From positions 7,967,298-8,031,297 of the forward strand of contig CM035353.1 of the NCBI GenBank assembly GCA_020137815.1: DNA of 64,000 nt, in the 5' to 3' direction. This DNA is from Hormiphora californensis. Taxonomy: Eukaryota > Ctenophora > Tentaculata > Cydippida > Pleurobrachiidae. A model generated the notes under the pieces. The model did not search any database. It saw nothing but the letters and a program-made list of their open reading frames with translations, and was not told the origin of the DNA. Below, piece after piece: positions 26,993 through 38,275 of this stretch (positions are counted from its first letter, which is position 1; every line of letters starts with the position of its first letter). Made by a program: the position numbers and the translations under genes.

Positions 26993-27565
26993 TTTTTTCA
27001 TCTGGACAGAGGTAGTTTGCAAGAAGACTTCCATTACATGGCCTGTTTAGAGTTATTGGGTAGTAAGGGCCCTTCAACAAGTTTTAGATTTCATAGACTG
27101 AGTGATAAGAACTCCGATTTCTTTGGAATAATATAAAATATTAAGACGTGAATTATTTATTAATGTGACAAATACCGATTATTTTAATGGAGCTGTTAGT
27201 TAGTTGACGTGAAAACAAATTTTATCCTATTTTCAACTAATGTGTCTTTTCAATACAGACGTATTCTTGCAATTTTTACTATTCGAAATAAGACAATGTT
27301 GGCTGAAAGGTTTTGTAAACAACAGCTGTATCTTATCTTTTATCGAATGAAACACAACCCGCACAGTTTTCACATGTTACTTTCAGCTGAGGTTCTAGTT
27401 GCATGGTAAACGTTTTGCCTCTTTGAAATACTGCACAATGTTTTCATAACGAGTATTTCAAATGCTTCCTCAATGAAAACTGTCCTCTTCTCACACAAGG
27501 GTGAGCGTTTAATGCGAAGATCCGGTAGTTATTATAATAGTTTGACGTTACTTCTTTTCTAGATA
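26993..27565. other. GPCR to PhyH intergenic stretch
   Basis: AT-rich with no exon found. The last bases before the PhyH ATG (CTTCTTTTCTAGATA) read like a 3' splice site, so a 5'UTR intron may end at 27562. Confidence 0.4.
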
Positions 27566-28447
27566 ATGTTGCCTTCTACGCACCACTATGCCGATACATA
27601 TCTAGCAACTTATAAACCATCCCTTATAAAGGACTTCACTGCACAAGGCTATGTTCTGTTCCGGTCCTTTCTCAAAGAATCCGAGATCAAAAACATTAAA
27701 AGAGTGTTTGAGGAGACGGATATTCTCTCCCGTCACGGGTATAAGATCCCGGACAGCACTGGCAGATCGCCAAGGATAGTTCTCTGGAATGCACCTGGGA
27801 GTGACGTCACGGGGATGTTGGCACGATGCCAGAAAGTAGTGGAGACTGCCGAGCTACTGTTAGGAGGGAAGGAGGTGTATCATTACCACAGCAAGTTGGT
27901 GGTGAAGGAGGCCCGGGTGGGAGGCAGACAAGAGTGGCACCAGGACTACGGGTACTGGTACAATAACGGGCTGCTAACTCCTGATTGTCTAAGTGTTTTC
28001 ATACCTCTTGACCGGTGTACTAAAGAGAACGGATGTCTGCAGATTATAGCAGGATCTCACCATTGTGGTAGGATAGAGCATGCCATGGTGGCGGGTCAGA
28101 CTGGAGCTGACAATGCCAGGGTAGATGCCATCACATCGGATGTGAGGTTCACTCATCACCATGTGGAGATGTCACCTGGTGATGCTCTATTCTTCCATGG
28201 TAATCTTCTACACATGAGCGAACAGAACGACTCTGAGATGGAGAGGAGGGCCCTCATACTAGCATACAACAGGGCGGATAATGGGGCTGCAACACCTGAG
28301 GAGGCTAAACATCACCCCATGTACAGGCCCCTTGATGTTGTTCCAAACAGTGCTGTTGAGGAGTGTGAGAATTACAGTGACTTTACTGGCAAGGAGTTTC
28401 TGGACTTTGCAAAGGATGAAACTTGTAATGCAACTCGAGATGACTGA
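27566..28447 (+). CDS. Phytanoyl-CoA dioxygenase (PhyH) family protein
   Basis: A single exon of 293 codons with its ATG at 27566; an in-frame TAG lies two codons upstream. PhyH-family enzymes are Fe(II)/2-oxoglutarate oxygenases with a double-stranded beta-helix. Visible ligands are H125 and D127 (EWHQDYGYW) and distal H216 (FFHGNLLHMSEQN), with an Arg (R227/R228, MERRALILAYNRA) placed to bind 2-oxoglutarate. GCLQIIAGSH matches the strongly conserved family strand. There is no signal peptide and no clear peroxisomal C-terminus (ends NATRDD). Family substrates range from phytanoyl-CoA to small hydroxylated metabolites, so the substrate is open. It is intronless in the coding part although its neighbours are intron-rich. 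AATAAA at 28537-28542. Confidence 0.9.
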   Translation: MLPSTHHYADTYLATYKPSLIKDFTAQGYVLFRSFLKESEIKNIKRVFEETDILSRHGYKIPDSTGRSPRIVLWNAPGSDVTGMLARCQKVVETAELLLGGKEVYHYHSKLVVKEARVGGRQEWHQDYGYWYNNGLLTPDCLSVFIPLDRCTKENGCLQIIAGSHHCGRIEHAMVAGQTGADNARVDAITSDVRFTHHHVEMSPGDALFFHGNLLHMSEQNDSEMERRALILAYNRADNGAATPEEAKHHPMYRPLDVVPNSAVEECENYSDFTGKEFLDFAKDETCNATRDD

Positions 28448-29029
28448 TGTACTGGTAAACTGACTGTCAGCTGCCAATGCTCTGACCGCGGTTCTCGCGA
28501 AAGAAATGAGAATAGGGTCCTGGGTCAGGCATGACAATAAAATACAAACTTGTCAAGATTTTATTCCATTACACCAACCGTTTTCTGATTATACCAAAAT
28601 GTTAAAAGACCTTTTTCAAATGTTGTTTGAAATATAAAATAAATTATCAGTCCATGTTGAATCATTTCACGGGCACAAACACACAAACACACAGACACGT
28701 TCATGTCAAATAAAAACAACAGAGTTCTTGATCTTTGTTTCCTACCCAAACAAAGTCTTCCACATCATCTTCTCCAAAAACCATCATAACACCCTGAGAT
28801 TTTCTACCAAAAAACTCTAAATGAACGATTGATAGAAAACCAGTTTCGCATTTTTAAACTTAAAGTCCATAAATTGTTGGAAACGCTTCGTATATCATTT
28901 CCGAATTTTCATCTTCCAATCAACAAGTTGCAGCGCTGAGTTGATTAATATTTACATATTGTTCTTCATTTCAGCTCCTCCCTTGGCCTCGTAGTTTGAA
29001 CACTTCCTAGGACATACACTACTACTGCG
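28448..29029. other. Convergent 3'UTR region, PhyH / Ly6
   Basis: The PhyH poly(A) signal (28537-28542, +) is followed about 20 bp later by AATAAA on the opposite strand (about 28560-28565), suited to the Ly6-like gene. No coding frame is supported; GTTTGTGTGTTTGTG-type sequence lies near 28675. Confidence 0.6.
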
Positions 29030-29882
29030 TCATCCACATATCAACAGATATACCAGCAAAATGACCGTTGAGAATATTGTCTTTGCTGCACTGTTATGAA
29101 TCACTGTTATAGACTCTGCACCATTACACAAAGGCTCGTCACACAGCCACGCATCACAGGGTTTTCCTTGAAGCTTTTCCGCCTGGTGACATATCTCATC
29201 TGGCGGGGGGCAGGGGTGTCAAACCACAAAGTGAAATGGTTTATTAAGAGGTGGTAATTTGAAATGTTTAAATTAGATGCTATATCATACTGTGTAAGGT
29301 GAGGAATTAGCATATATGGTCATCTTAAAAGTTTAAACTTCACTTTAAACATTTCAAACTAGATTGAATTTACCTGCTATGACGTCTGCAATGGGCGAGC
29401 ATTCTCGAATCACCATAATCACATCATCAGCCTTGTATTTGATCTGAAAACAGACAAAAATTTTAATTAACTGCCCCAGAAACTAAAAATAAAAAAACCA
29501 GTGAACCATAAAATGGAACCGAATTGAGAAAAATGCTATTAAACTGTCAATTAGCCAGAGGAGAATTAGTCTTTACCTTAGCACATTGTTTAAATGAGCA
29601 ACTCCTATCAATTGTCTGGCAACTGTCTGCATTCTCCAGTGTCGTCTCACACTTATAGCACTCAAATCGCTCATCGTCTTCTGGAAAACAAAGTAGCTCA
29701 ATTTAAAGTACTAGTAGCTTACTTGTATCACATGACATACAACACCATATATGGGCATCACGTGACATAAAACACCATATATGGGCATCACGTGACATAC
29801 CTGGTTGCGTTGTGACGATCTGACCAGTGGAGAGTCCAGCGAGTAAGGAACACACGTAGAGGAGGTCAAATATCCGTAACAT
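29030..29882 (-). CDS. Ly6/uPAR-domain GPI-anchored protein
   Basis: Four minus-strand exons join in phase: 29882-29801, 29680-29577, 29443-29374 and 29199-29030 (141 aa). Residues 1-20 form a signal peptide (MLRIFDLLYVCSLLAGLSTG). The mature part has ten cysteines in Ly6/uPAR order, starting FECYKCETT and ending LCDEPLCNG, where the final CN is the family hallmark. It predicts a five-disulfide three-finger fold. After a short spacer a hydrophobic tail (FSTVILLVYLLICG) ends the protein, as in GPI-anchored members. Expected location: outer leaflet of the plasma membrane; roles in the family include receptor modulation and adhesion, none of which can be assigned here. The exon-1 donor lies in a 30-bp tandem duplication. 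Confidence 0.85.
29728..29802. repeat. 30-bp tandem repeat over the Ly6 exon-1 donor
   Basis: About 2.5 units of TCACGTGACATA(C/A)AACACCA plus TATATGGGCA. On the coding strand units 1 and 3 carry GTATGT (donor-like) and unit 2 TTATGT. The donor used is in the unit next to the exon (29800-29795). Confidence 0.8.
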
Positions 29883-30549
29883 GATCCTGTAGCGCTGTGA
29901 TCTGATCTCACAACCATACCATAACTTGATACTAGGAGGAATAGTTGATTGGGGTAAATATACAGTAGTAAAGAATGATTTTTACGGCACTATATAGGAT
30001 TAAAATTTCCACCTCAAAACAAAAGGTTTAGTTTTTTTGAATAATGTACAACTTTTGTTACCGTCGCCAAATGTCAACCCACTGCAGAGGAGGAATTCTC
30101 GTAATTTAATTTGTCATCTTTCTACACGATGACCCAACTTTAGTACCGGAAATAAATCAAGTTTAATGAATTATTGAAAAATAAGTGGCCACTTTACACG
30201 TATTATAGTGAATCTTCTTCTAGTGATCTTATTCTTGAAAACTGAAAACACCTGTGCTCTCTTATAATTATTGTCTTCTACCGCTGATGTCTTTCTAGTG
30301 TTCTCTCACTATCTCTCTCTCTCTCTCTCTCACTATATCTCTCTCCCTCTCTCCCTCTTAGACACGTGTACTGAGTGCTATGAGAACGGCACTCCTGAAA
30401 GAGCCTCCATGTTTTACATCTACCCTACCCGGCCTGTAAAATATAACCTCCATTGTTTTGCTTGACCCTGTTTCCCTGTGTTGGAAAATAAAACAAAATA
30501 AGTATTGCCTTCCTCTCCCAGTATTTATGTCTATTTCTCTTTAGATAAC
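29883..30549. other. Ly6 to GPCR-2 intergenic region
   Basis: Shared upstream region of two divergent genes, AT-rich. CT-rich runs at about 30310-30360 end in TTAG and are followed by ACACGTGTACTGAGTGC, which may be a 5'UTR exon of the receptor; TTCTCTTTAG at 30535-30544 would be the acceptor before its ATG. Confidence 0.4.
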
Positions 30550-31503
30550 ATGGCAATTTTTGTTGATACGTTCAGCAGGACCTCCCCAGAAGAGGTCATA
30601 TGGACATTCCCATCCTATTTGGACCCCCTCTTCCTTGCTCTGGTCGTCCTCCTGTCCCTGCCCGGTATTCTCCTCAACCCAATTGTAATCAAGTCCCGGA
30701 TTGCCCGGATCTCCAACTCTATTCCGGCTCTACTGATAACCTGTCTTTGTGGGGTGTATCTTGTCCTTGGTGTGTTCATTTCTACCAGCTGGACCTATTT
30801 TATTGTTAAAGACACCCCAAATCAGGACTTCTACTATCATAATGCAACTGCATTTGATCAGGTCTACACTTTCATGTACTACTCGGGAAATCTCTGCTCT
30901 ACTGCTCTGCTGTATCTTATGGCGTTCTCCCGGTATCGAGCACTCGTGGACCCATTTGATCCTGTCCAATACAAAGAGATCTTGAGAAAAGTTATTGGCT
31001 TTGGTATTGCAACTGTAGTTATGTGTCTGGCTGCAGCCTCTGTTACTGTTTTTACCGCCGATGATTTGCTATTAGCCCCAAAGTTTAGCCAGGTAGTTGA
31101 TAGCTACTGGTATATGTTCACTGATCTATTGATGCTAGCTCTCCTTATCTCCTCTCTGGATCACACATGGCGGACTATTAAATTGTTGCGTCAAGCAGAC
31201 GACACACCTGAGGAGACCAGAGAGCAGCGGAGGAATGGTGTTAAGATGGTGTTAGTCCTGGTTGGAGGGCAGATAGTGCAAGTTATCCTTGGAATTATTT
31301 GGCTGTTTACCCGCGGGCCATACTTCGAGGTAACGTTGTATTGTCTATTCCAGTGTTTCCAGGCAAGTTACACTGCAGTTGCCCTTCTGGTTGTGGATAA
31401 AGGGACTCAGTCGGAAGTGCGGAAAATGCTGGCCTCTGTGAATAAACCGGAAAATAACAACGAGAGTGCTGTGGTAACAGCCATAGAAACTGTTCTGGAA
31501 TGA
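30550..31503 (+). CDS. Divergent seven-transmembrane receptor
   Basis: One exon of 317 codons; the ATG at 30550 follows an acceptor-like TTCTCTTTAG. Seven hydrophobic segments are visible: LFLALVVLLSLPGILLNPI (TM1), ALLITCLCGVYLVLGVFI, LCSTALLYLMAFSRYRAL (TM3, with SRY in place of DRY), FGIATVVMCLAAASV, WYMFTDLLMLALLIS, MVLVLVGGQIVQVILGIIW and CLFQCFQASYTAVALLVV. TM7 lacks NPxxY, and no Cys sits at the usual TM3 start. The long basic loop between TM5 and TM6 (TIKLLRQADDTPEETREQRR) and an Asn-rich tail are typical of GPCR cytoplasmic parts. I place it near class A receptors, but the class is uncertain. Confidence 0.75.
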   Translation: MAIFVDTFSRTSPEEVIWTFPSYLDPLFLALVVLLSLPGILLNPIVIKSRIARISNSIPALLITCLCGVYLVLGVFISTSWTYFIVKDTPNQDFYYHNATAFDQVYTFMYYSGNLCSTALLYLMAFSRYRALVDPFDPVQYKEILRKVIGFGIATVVMCLAAASVTVFTADDLLLAPKFSQVVDSYWYMFTDLLMLALLISSLDHTWRTIKLLRQADDTPEETREQRRNGVKMVLVLVGGQIVQVILGIIWLFTRGPYFEVTLYCLFQCFQASYTAVALLVVDKGTQSEVRKMLASVNKPENNNESAVVTAIETVLE

Positions 31504-31779
31504 TATGTTCCATGTAGAACAAGGAACTGCAGTGCCTGGACACTGTTATAATGATAGTACATGTAGAGTGGTTTCGTGACGATATAGTGGAACAAAACTA
31601 AACTTAGCTGACTTAAGAGATGCATTTTCATTTGAAACACTCGTAAGCAAAATATATTTGGAGTGCCAACTTTCAATATCAAGCTCAGAGTACTTGTACT
31701 TGTAGTAACACATGTGTCTTGCTCTATATATAAGACACCCCTGGACTTCAGTTCCAAGATGAGGATTCGAGGAACCGCA

Positions 31780-31875
31780 CCCCTCTCAGCACCTGCCACC
31801 CGTCATAACTCATAGCACCTGCCACCTGCCAGTCTGCCACCCCTCATAGCACCTGCCACCCCTCATAGCACCTGG
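31780..31875. repeat. Tandem GCACCTGCCACC units
   Basis: Four to five imperfect units of about 22 bp (TCATAGCACCTGCCACCCC). Confidence 0.7.
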
Positions 31876-33764
31876 TGTCAGTCAAGTGATAAGTTATAGC
31901 GAGGCCCAAATTGTAAAGAAGCTCTAAAACACACTAACTGAAGATGAGCTATATATGCGTATAAAAAGCAGGGAGAGTTCATTTGATATATAAAGAGTCA
32001 AATATATATAGTGTCAGAGAGAAATATTTACACAGCTGTGCGTCCTAGAATTAGTATAGAGTGATTAACTATAATTATTGTAAAAACTACACGGAGCCGA
32101 AATGTAAAATCTCAGCCACGTAGAATCTAACTTCAATGGAAGGTAGCCGGGCTACTAAATTTAACGGAAGAGAGAGAGGAGGTATTACAAGTTATTCGAG
32201 TCATTACTTAATTTACTGGCATTATAAATGCAGAGAGACAGCCTAGAGTACAGTCTGTGCTATATTGACTATGCAACAGTTATATCACAAACTTCAATGT
32301 ATAAAGAGCGAATATTCAACGAGAAAGGGTATAAAAGCAGGCCAGAGAGAGAAGCTGCTGTAAAACATCTAGGCCCACCCAGCTACACTGTGGAAGTACT
32401 ACTTAATTAGCAATTAATTGGGCGCAGGAGGGTGTGGGCAAGTAGAATGCAAATACTTCGCGTGTTATATATATTCATGTGTGTGAGTGTAGAGGTGTGT
32501 TAGACTATTGCAAGGAGGTGAGAGAGGTGAGAGTGTCAGTTATTTTGACACCAAACATGGCAAACTGTAAAATGTGCACAAGCAACATATGAAACATGTT
32601 CATGTGTTGCTCCTGTATAGCTTCATGTCGTTACGACGTTGTGGGCACACGTGTAAAACAATTGAGCTGATTTCAATGGTGCTAATTCGACAATGCTGCT
32701 TCACGCTTCTACACCACAAACACCAGTGAAAATAGGGCAGACAGTGGGAGAGAGAGAGCCGGAAAAAGATTTGCAATCACCATTTTTGGCATCATCTATA
32801 TGCATTTGAGTCATCTGCTGTGTGTGAGAGAGAATCATCTATAGATTTCGCCTCTTAATTGGATGTTCTATTAATTAAGGAAGCATCTGACCACCTGACC
32901 AAGTCACATGACTCTCTCACGATCTCTCTCCCCAATCTCTCTCTCGCTGCTCACTGCTGGCACACGCATATCATATAAAGCTGTCTGGAGCACCAGGAAT
33001 AATATGGCAAGATTGGGTGGAGTCATATGGACTGCAACAATAACAGCTAGTAGAAACAAAGAGGTTGTTGCAGACTGGATCAATGTTGCAGACTGGATTG
33101 CAGACTCCACTACTAGATTCAAACTATTGAAACAATAGAGGTACCTGGAAGGAAGGGAATTGAGACAAAGAAAGCAAATAAGATGACGAAGGGAAGACAA
33201 TGGGTAGGCAGGATTTGGGCATCGCTCGAGAGGACCACATCACATACTTATGTTTTATCCAGTAACCGTATCATAAGCAATGCCTACTATATAATATCGT
33301 CTAGAATTTAGTTTACCAAAGCACTATCCTAGATGGAATTCCATATATTATTTAACAGCTCAACGACGTGCTACATGCATCCTAAAATAGTTCCAAGCCT
33401 TTTAGTATTACCACCACCTTGCAGGAGGGAAGAGGTAAAAGTGTGTACAAGCTGTAACACAGTCAAAAATAGAACCCACACACGTACCAAGAACTCATCA
33501 GCTGAGTGAGTCGACGAAAAAGGAGACGATAAGAAGGTAGCATGCACACATTGAGAACTGAGAAAGGGAGAGAGAGATGATAAAAAGAAGGCCAAGGAGA
33601 GATAGAAAGATAGAAAGATAGAGAGATGATAAGACAGGTGACGAAAGGAGCAAGACTCACTACTGAGCTAGCTTCTTCTATCATACTCCTGAATTCTTAG
33701 TTTTCTACAATTCGCCATCTTCTCACTTCAGTTCCTGGACGTTCTCTCGACCAATTTCTCTGCT

Positions 33765-33805
<41 letters not shown>

Positions 33806-34728
33806 CTCTGATCACTATCTCGTTCTCATGCAAAGACCACGTGTTTCGTAAAGAGTAACAGAGTCTGACGACACATCTCGTTCTGCTGAGACCTGAGAGT
33901 CTCTCTCATTCTCTATTTTCTCTCTCTCCCTCTCTCCCTCTCTCCCTCTCTAGTGTCGACGTCAAAGCCAAGCACACATAATCTAGATAATTGCAGCAGT
34001 CCACCCGATACAATTGAACACTCAGCAAATGTAGGCATTGTCAGAATCATAATAGTGATCAGGTATCTTTAGCCCATAATGTGAGGTCTGCAGAGCTACA
34101 ATACTGATCAGTGTAGCGGCTGGAAAACCCGAAGAGAAAAAGTGGCATGGTACTGATAAGTTTGTAATGTCGGCTAGTGACAAAGGCATAGATTACCACA
34201 AACACTTGGCGCCAGTCTCGATACAATTAACCTAAAATCTGTACCGTAGTAGAATATTGGACTCGATTTGTGCATCAGACTGGTCCTGTGTGTAGGTAGA
34301 TAATATGTATTTGGTCACAAAAAATATACTTCTATCCTCTTCCTTGCAGAGTGTTATAATGCACTGCGTGAAAGTAAATTGTATTTAATTGACAGACATG
34401 TCAGCTCCTAGATGGACAGAATGATTATTGAAATTTAATGATCCATTAAGATATATCTCACATGAGATCTGTATTGAGCGATTAAATTCCTGTCGGACGG
34501 AGAACGGATGAGTGAGGGAGACGAAAAGAAGAGATACTCGTGTGATATAATGGGAGATATTCAAAGGAGTAGAAGAGATAGTAACTGTGAGTACGCGAGA
34601 GAGGTAGAAGAATAATGTGCTTAAATTAATCGGATTGAAGCACAATATAGTTACAAGACAACATTATAAATCATTCACGATGGTCAAAGCGAGCAACTCT
34701 CATCTCACCTGTGCTGCTTAATGAATAT

Positions 34729-34730
<2 letters not shown>

Positions 34731-34806
<76 letters not shown>
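34731..34806. repeat. (GA)n microsatellite
   Basis: About 75 bp of pure GA. Confidence 0.9.
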
Positions 34807-34808
<2 letters not shown>

Positions 34809-35332
34809 AGAGAGAATAAGTAATAGCCATTATACCAGGTGAAGGACTGAGAACAATCGAAGCTAGCTGTCATTACTGATTGCGTTCTGGCTTACACTGA
34901 TTGGAAAATGTACAACTAGTAAAGACCAATTGATATACACTCGAACCGAAACGACGCCTGTTTCCGCTTATAGACACTTGCGTAACTTATAGACAGACTG
35001 AGAGAGCCGAGAGGTAGATGCAGAGAGAGGAGGAGAGAGATAGAGAGGGTAGAATAGTAACTTCCGGGGGTTAATATTGGCACTTCATCGAGAGCCATAT
35101 AAAGGGCTGCACAACTCAGCAGATAGTATAAGAGAGAGAGAGATAGAGAGATAGAGAAAGCTATAAATGAACATAAATGTAATATGGAGTAAAGTTCATA
35201 GAAGGGTATTCCAAGTTTGCCTTCGTTACCGGTGACGAAAGCAAACTTGAAAAACTTGTCTACCGCCATACCGGTACCTCCCTACTGAAGCTGGTTGTTG
35301 AGCCTCACTACATCCCTTACTCAACAAGACTG

Positions 35333-35402
35333 TTGGTGACATAGACACCTGGCGCACCTGTGAGCTCAAACTCGGTCGCGCCAGGTGTCTGTATGTCACC
35401 AA
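35333..35402. repeat. Palindrome with TTGGTGAC ends
   Basis: TTGGTGACATAGACACCTGG and CGC pair with GCG plus CCAGGTGTCTGTATGTCACC and AA over about 24 bp with a one-base bulge; the loop is about 22 nt. The ends resemble the element at 3259-3360. Confidence 0.75.
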
Positions 35403-36127
35403 GGTAGACTGGTGCAAATGAGGGAACCGTTTTCAGTAAGACAGCCTCACTTATACGGACATTGGACCTTTGATAGCGCAGGAACGAAATATGTTTAAAG
35501 TTAAAGCAAGCTTCCAGAAATCTCATGAATATTCCTTTACAAAATTGAAGAGGAACTGTTTACTGGGAGGTACAGTGTTGTAAACAAATGGTAGTCGATC
35601 TATTCAAAACGAACACATCCATAAGATTCAGTGGGGATTCAGTATTTTGAAACAATGGACCGTGGGGTCTTAGGATTGCAAACAGTAAGATCAAAATTTA
35701 AATTTCTATCAAAGGAATCCTAGCTAGTGGCTGCTGTAATACAGTTTTAATATTTTATGCAATCGGATGGGGACGTATTAGATTTACTGCAGAGATACTA
35801 AAACACAAAGACGTGTCACACTGTCGTCATGGAAACGTGTCAATAACAGCGGGGGGGGGGGGGCTAATAGCGGGTGGGGGGGACTAACAGCGTTACTTGA
35901 TAGGATCTGGAGCTGGGAGATGCTAGAAGGAGACAACACTACAATAGACATACAGTGCAGCAGTTGAAGGAATGATTTTATCATATCCACTTCAACTGTC
36001 ACACGTATAGGTAGCCAGGTGCGTCAGAGAAAGGAAAAAGAATCGTTACCGAACTTGTGGACACAGCGGACAGCCGATAAATAGGGCTGCTGCAGTGTTG
36101 TAACTGCAATTCGATTTTGAAGTCCTC

Positions 36128-36838
36128 ACGCTATCTCTATTATAATTTGGAGATGAACGTCGTGGTCGTTCGTTCAGCGGTATCTAAGCGACATACTGCT
36201 CCTTCATAAAACACTCTATGTGCCAAAAGCTGTGAAGCAGTGGTGAAATTACGTAACTACGGAAGCTAAGATGGAAGTAGCGCCGCGCACACACAGATGC
36301 TGCTCACAACGATTGCTTTAACTTCTACTTCCGCCGCGCGCGTTCATGGCATGACCACTTCGTCACATAATTTTGTTCATGTTGCTATGGGCACTGATTT
36401 AGTTGTTTTGGGTCCTCTTGATGTGTGCTCACTGCTCCTGCTATCCGATCACATTTCATCTCATCAGAACCCCAGCCCTGTCAGTGTCACATATCTCACA
36501 GTCATCAGCTCTGTACACTGCACAGTGTCACATGTTTAAATTACCACACCCATCATTATGGGAGTGTCGAATTGAACTCTAAATCAGATGGCAAACCCAA
36601 AGCGTTATGTTTAACACACGGCCCTCTTTTTGGAGCAGTTGTTTTTACTTTGCTGGCAGTTTGTGATCATTTCGGAACATAATTTAGCAATTCAGTCTCC
36701 ATAGTTACCGAGTTAGTTGCCATGGCAACCATTGGATTGGTGACATATATGTGGGAAAAAGAGGGCCACCCGGCGCAGCCGGGTGGGTTATCAAAAAGCC
36801 CTTATTTGGGGCGCACCCAATGGGTGCGCTAGTAGTTT
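36128..36838. repeat. Dispersed repeat with X-box palindrome, copy B
   Basis: Collinear with 1541-1857 but with about 400 bp more in the middle, including CpG-rich inverted GGAAGTAG / CTACTTCC arms at about 36266-36330. It carries GTTGCCATGGCAAC at 36716-36729. A second palindrome, GTAACCATGGTAAC, lies just outside at about 36889-36902. Confidence 0.75.
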
Positions 36839-38275
36839 CAATATTTAGAAGTTCAGAACTGTAAATAATTCCAAAAATACCACGCATGGTAACCATGGTA
36901 ACGTAGGAACTACAGGAAGATTACAGGTGTGATCTAGAAGGCACTGAAAATACAATCATCATTACGGGGAAGCTAGTAATCTGGAGATATTGCTATTGCA
37001 CTGCATGTAGAGAGAGATAGATCGCTCTATTGTCATGTGTTAGATTGCAATACACGAACATGAATCACACATCAGTACGTGTACATCCAGAGGATCACAG
37101 AGACTAGAGACTAGAGAGGGAGGTATAGAGGATCACAATGCGTGAGAGAAATGACTATTGGACATTAGACAGAAAGCTCTATAAAGACATGAAGTGAGAG
37201 TGAGGTGGGTAAGACGTGAAATGAAAAATGGAAGCGACACGAAGTTCCAAATGATGCTAAGAGAAAGTAAATTAAAGGGTTTAGGAAAAAAGTGTACAGG
37301 TGCTCATGACATGATTTTGATAAAAGCAGAGATACACACTCTCGTTTAGAAATGTCACCTATGACGTGGAGCAATATGAGCCCGGTGCAGCATGTGGAGT
37401 GAAAACACCTTGTGCAAGATGCCCATTAGCAGTACAATGCAGAGAGAGGGAGAGAGAAGGAAGAGACTAGAGAGAGAGGGAGAGAGAGAGGGGGAGAGAG
37501 CTAGAGAGAAGGAAGAGTGAGAGAGGGAGTAGCACGACCGCCGCTTGGGTTGGTAGGAATAATGCACAAGCTTTTGTCTTCGCACACACACATATACACA
37601 CAAGCGTGTTCTCCTCTTGGAACGATGAGAAAAGGTTCCTCCATGGAGTATGTGACAACCAATGTGCAGCGGCTCAGATAAAATAAGAAGCTGCAATATT
37701 ATAGGAAGGACATACCCCCGATTATTACTCCTTTGAACTAGGTAAGCGGTAAATGTTAACCAGATCTGTGAGAATACGTGCGTGCACCGCGCGTTTGCGC
37801 TGCAATGTCGCGCGCGGCCTGGAATATCAGCTCAACTCAGTTCAAGCTCAACTTTTTTTGAAAAATTCCAAGAAACTTTTTTTACTTTTCTGTTTTCTGA
37901 AACCAATTGTTTTCAGACTTGGATCGATTGCTGGAGTCCCGGTATCAGAAGTTGAAGATTTTCGGGAATACAATTCCTACTGAAATATCACTGGAACACC
38001 CAAAGATATTTCAAAATCTAAAAATTGTGGCATTATAAGTGAAATGGATTATGATCACCATGTCCAAGCTGTGTTTAAGTTTCTTAACCTTTTGGAACGC
38101 TTGCAATTAGTAATTTTTTTACATCAAGAATCTGAATAGCGGCAAATTTCTGAGACTTCTGATACCGGTTCTCATTTCTCAACTCTCAAGTTCCCACTCA
38201 CCACTGTTCCGATTCCATCCAAACCTCACTCAACACATCACCATTCATCTAGATCTGATTTTCATGCCAAACCGA

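Larger units (their letters stand above)
31504..37740. other. 6.2-kb stretch without a supported gene
   Basis: No phase-compatible exon sets or recognisable domains were seen. It contains short tandem CATAGCACCTGCCACC units (31780-31875), AT-rich sequence, (GA)n at 34731-34806, a palindrome (35333-35402), dispersed X-box repeat copy B (36128-36838) and GA-rich sequence (37441-37530). Several 60-130-codon frames are repeat-derived or featureless. Confidence 0.5.

Noticed and set aside
35226-35526. Two 63-69-codon minus-strand frames
   Set aside because: They cross the TTGGTGAC palindrome and show no coding features.
36297-36682. 80-85-codon frames in repeat copy B
   Set aside because: They are not preserved in copy A of the same repeat, so unlikely to be coding.
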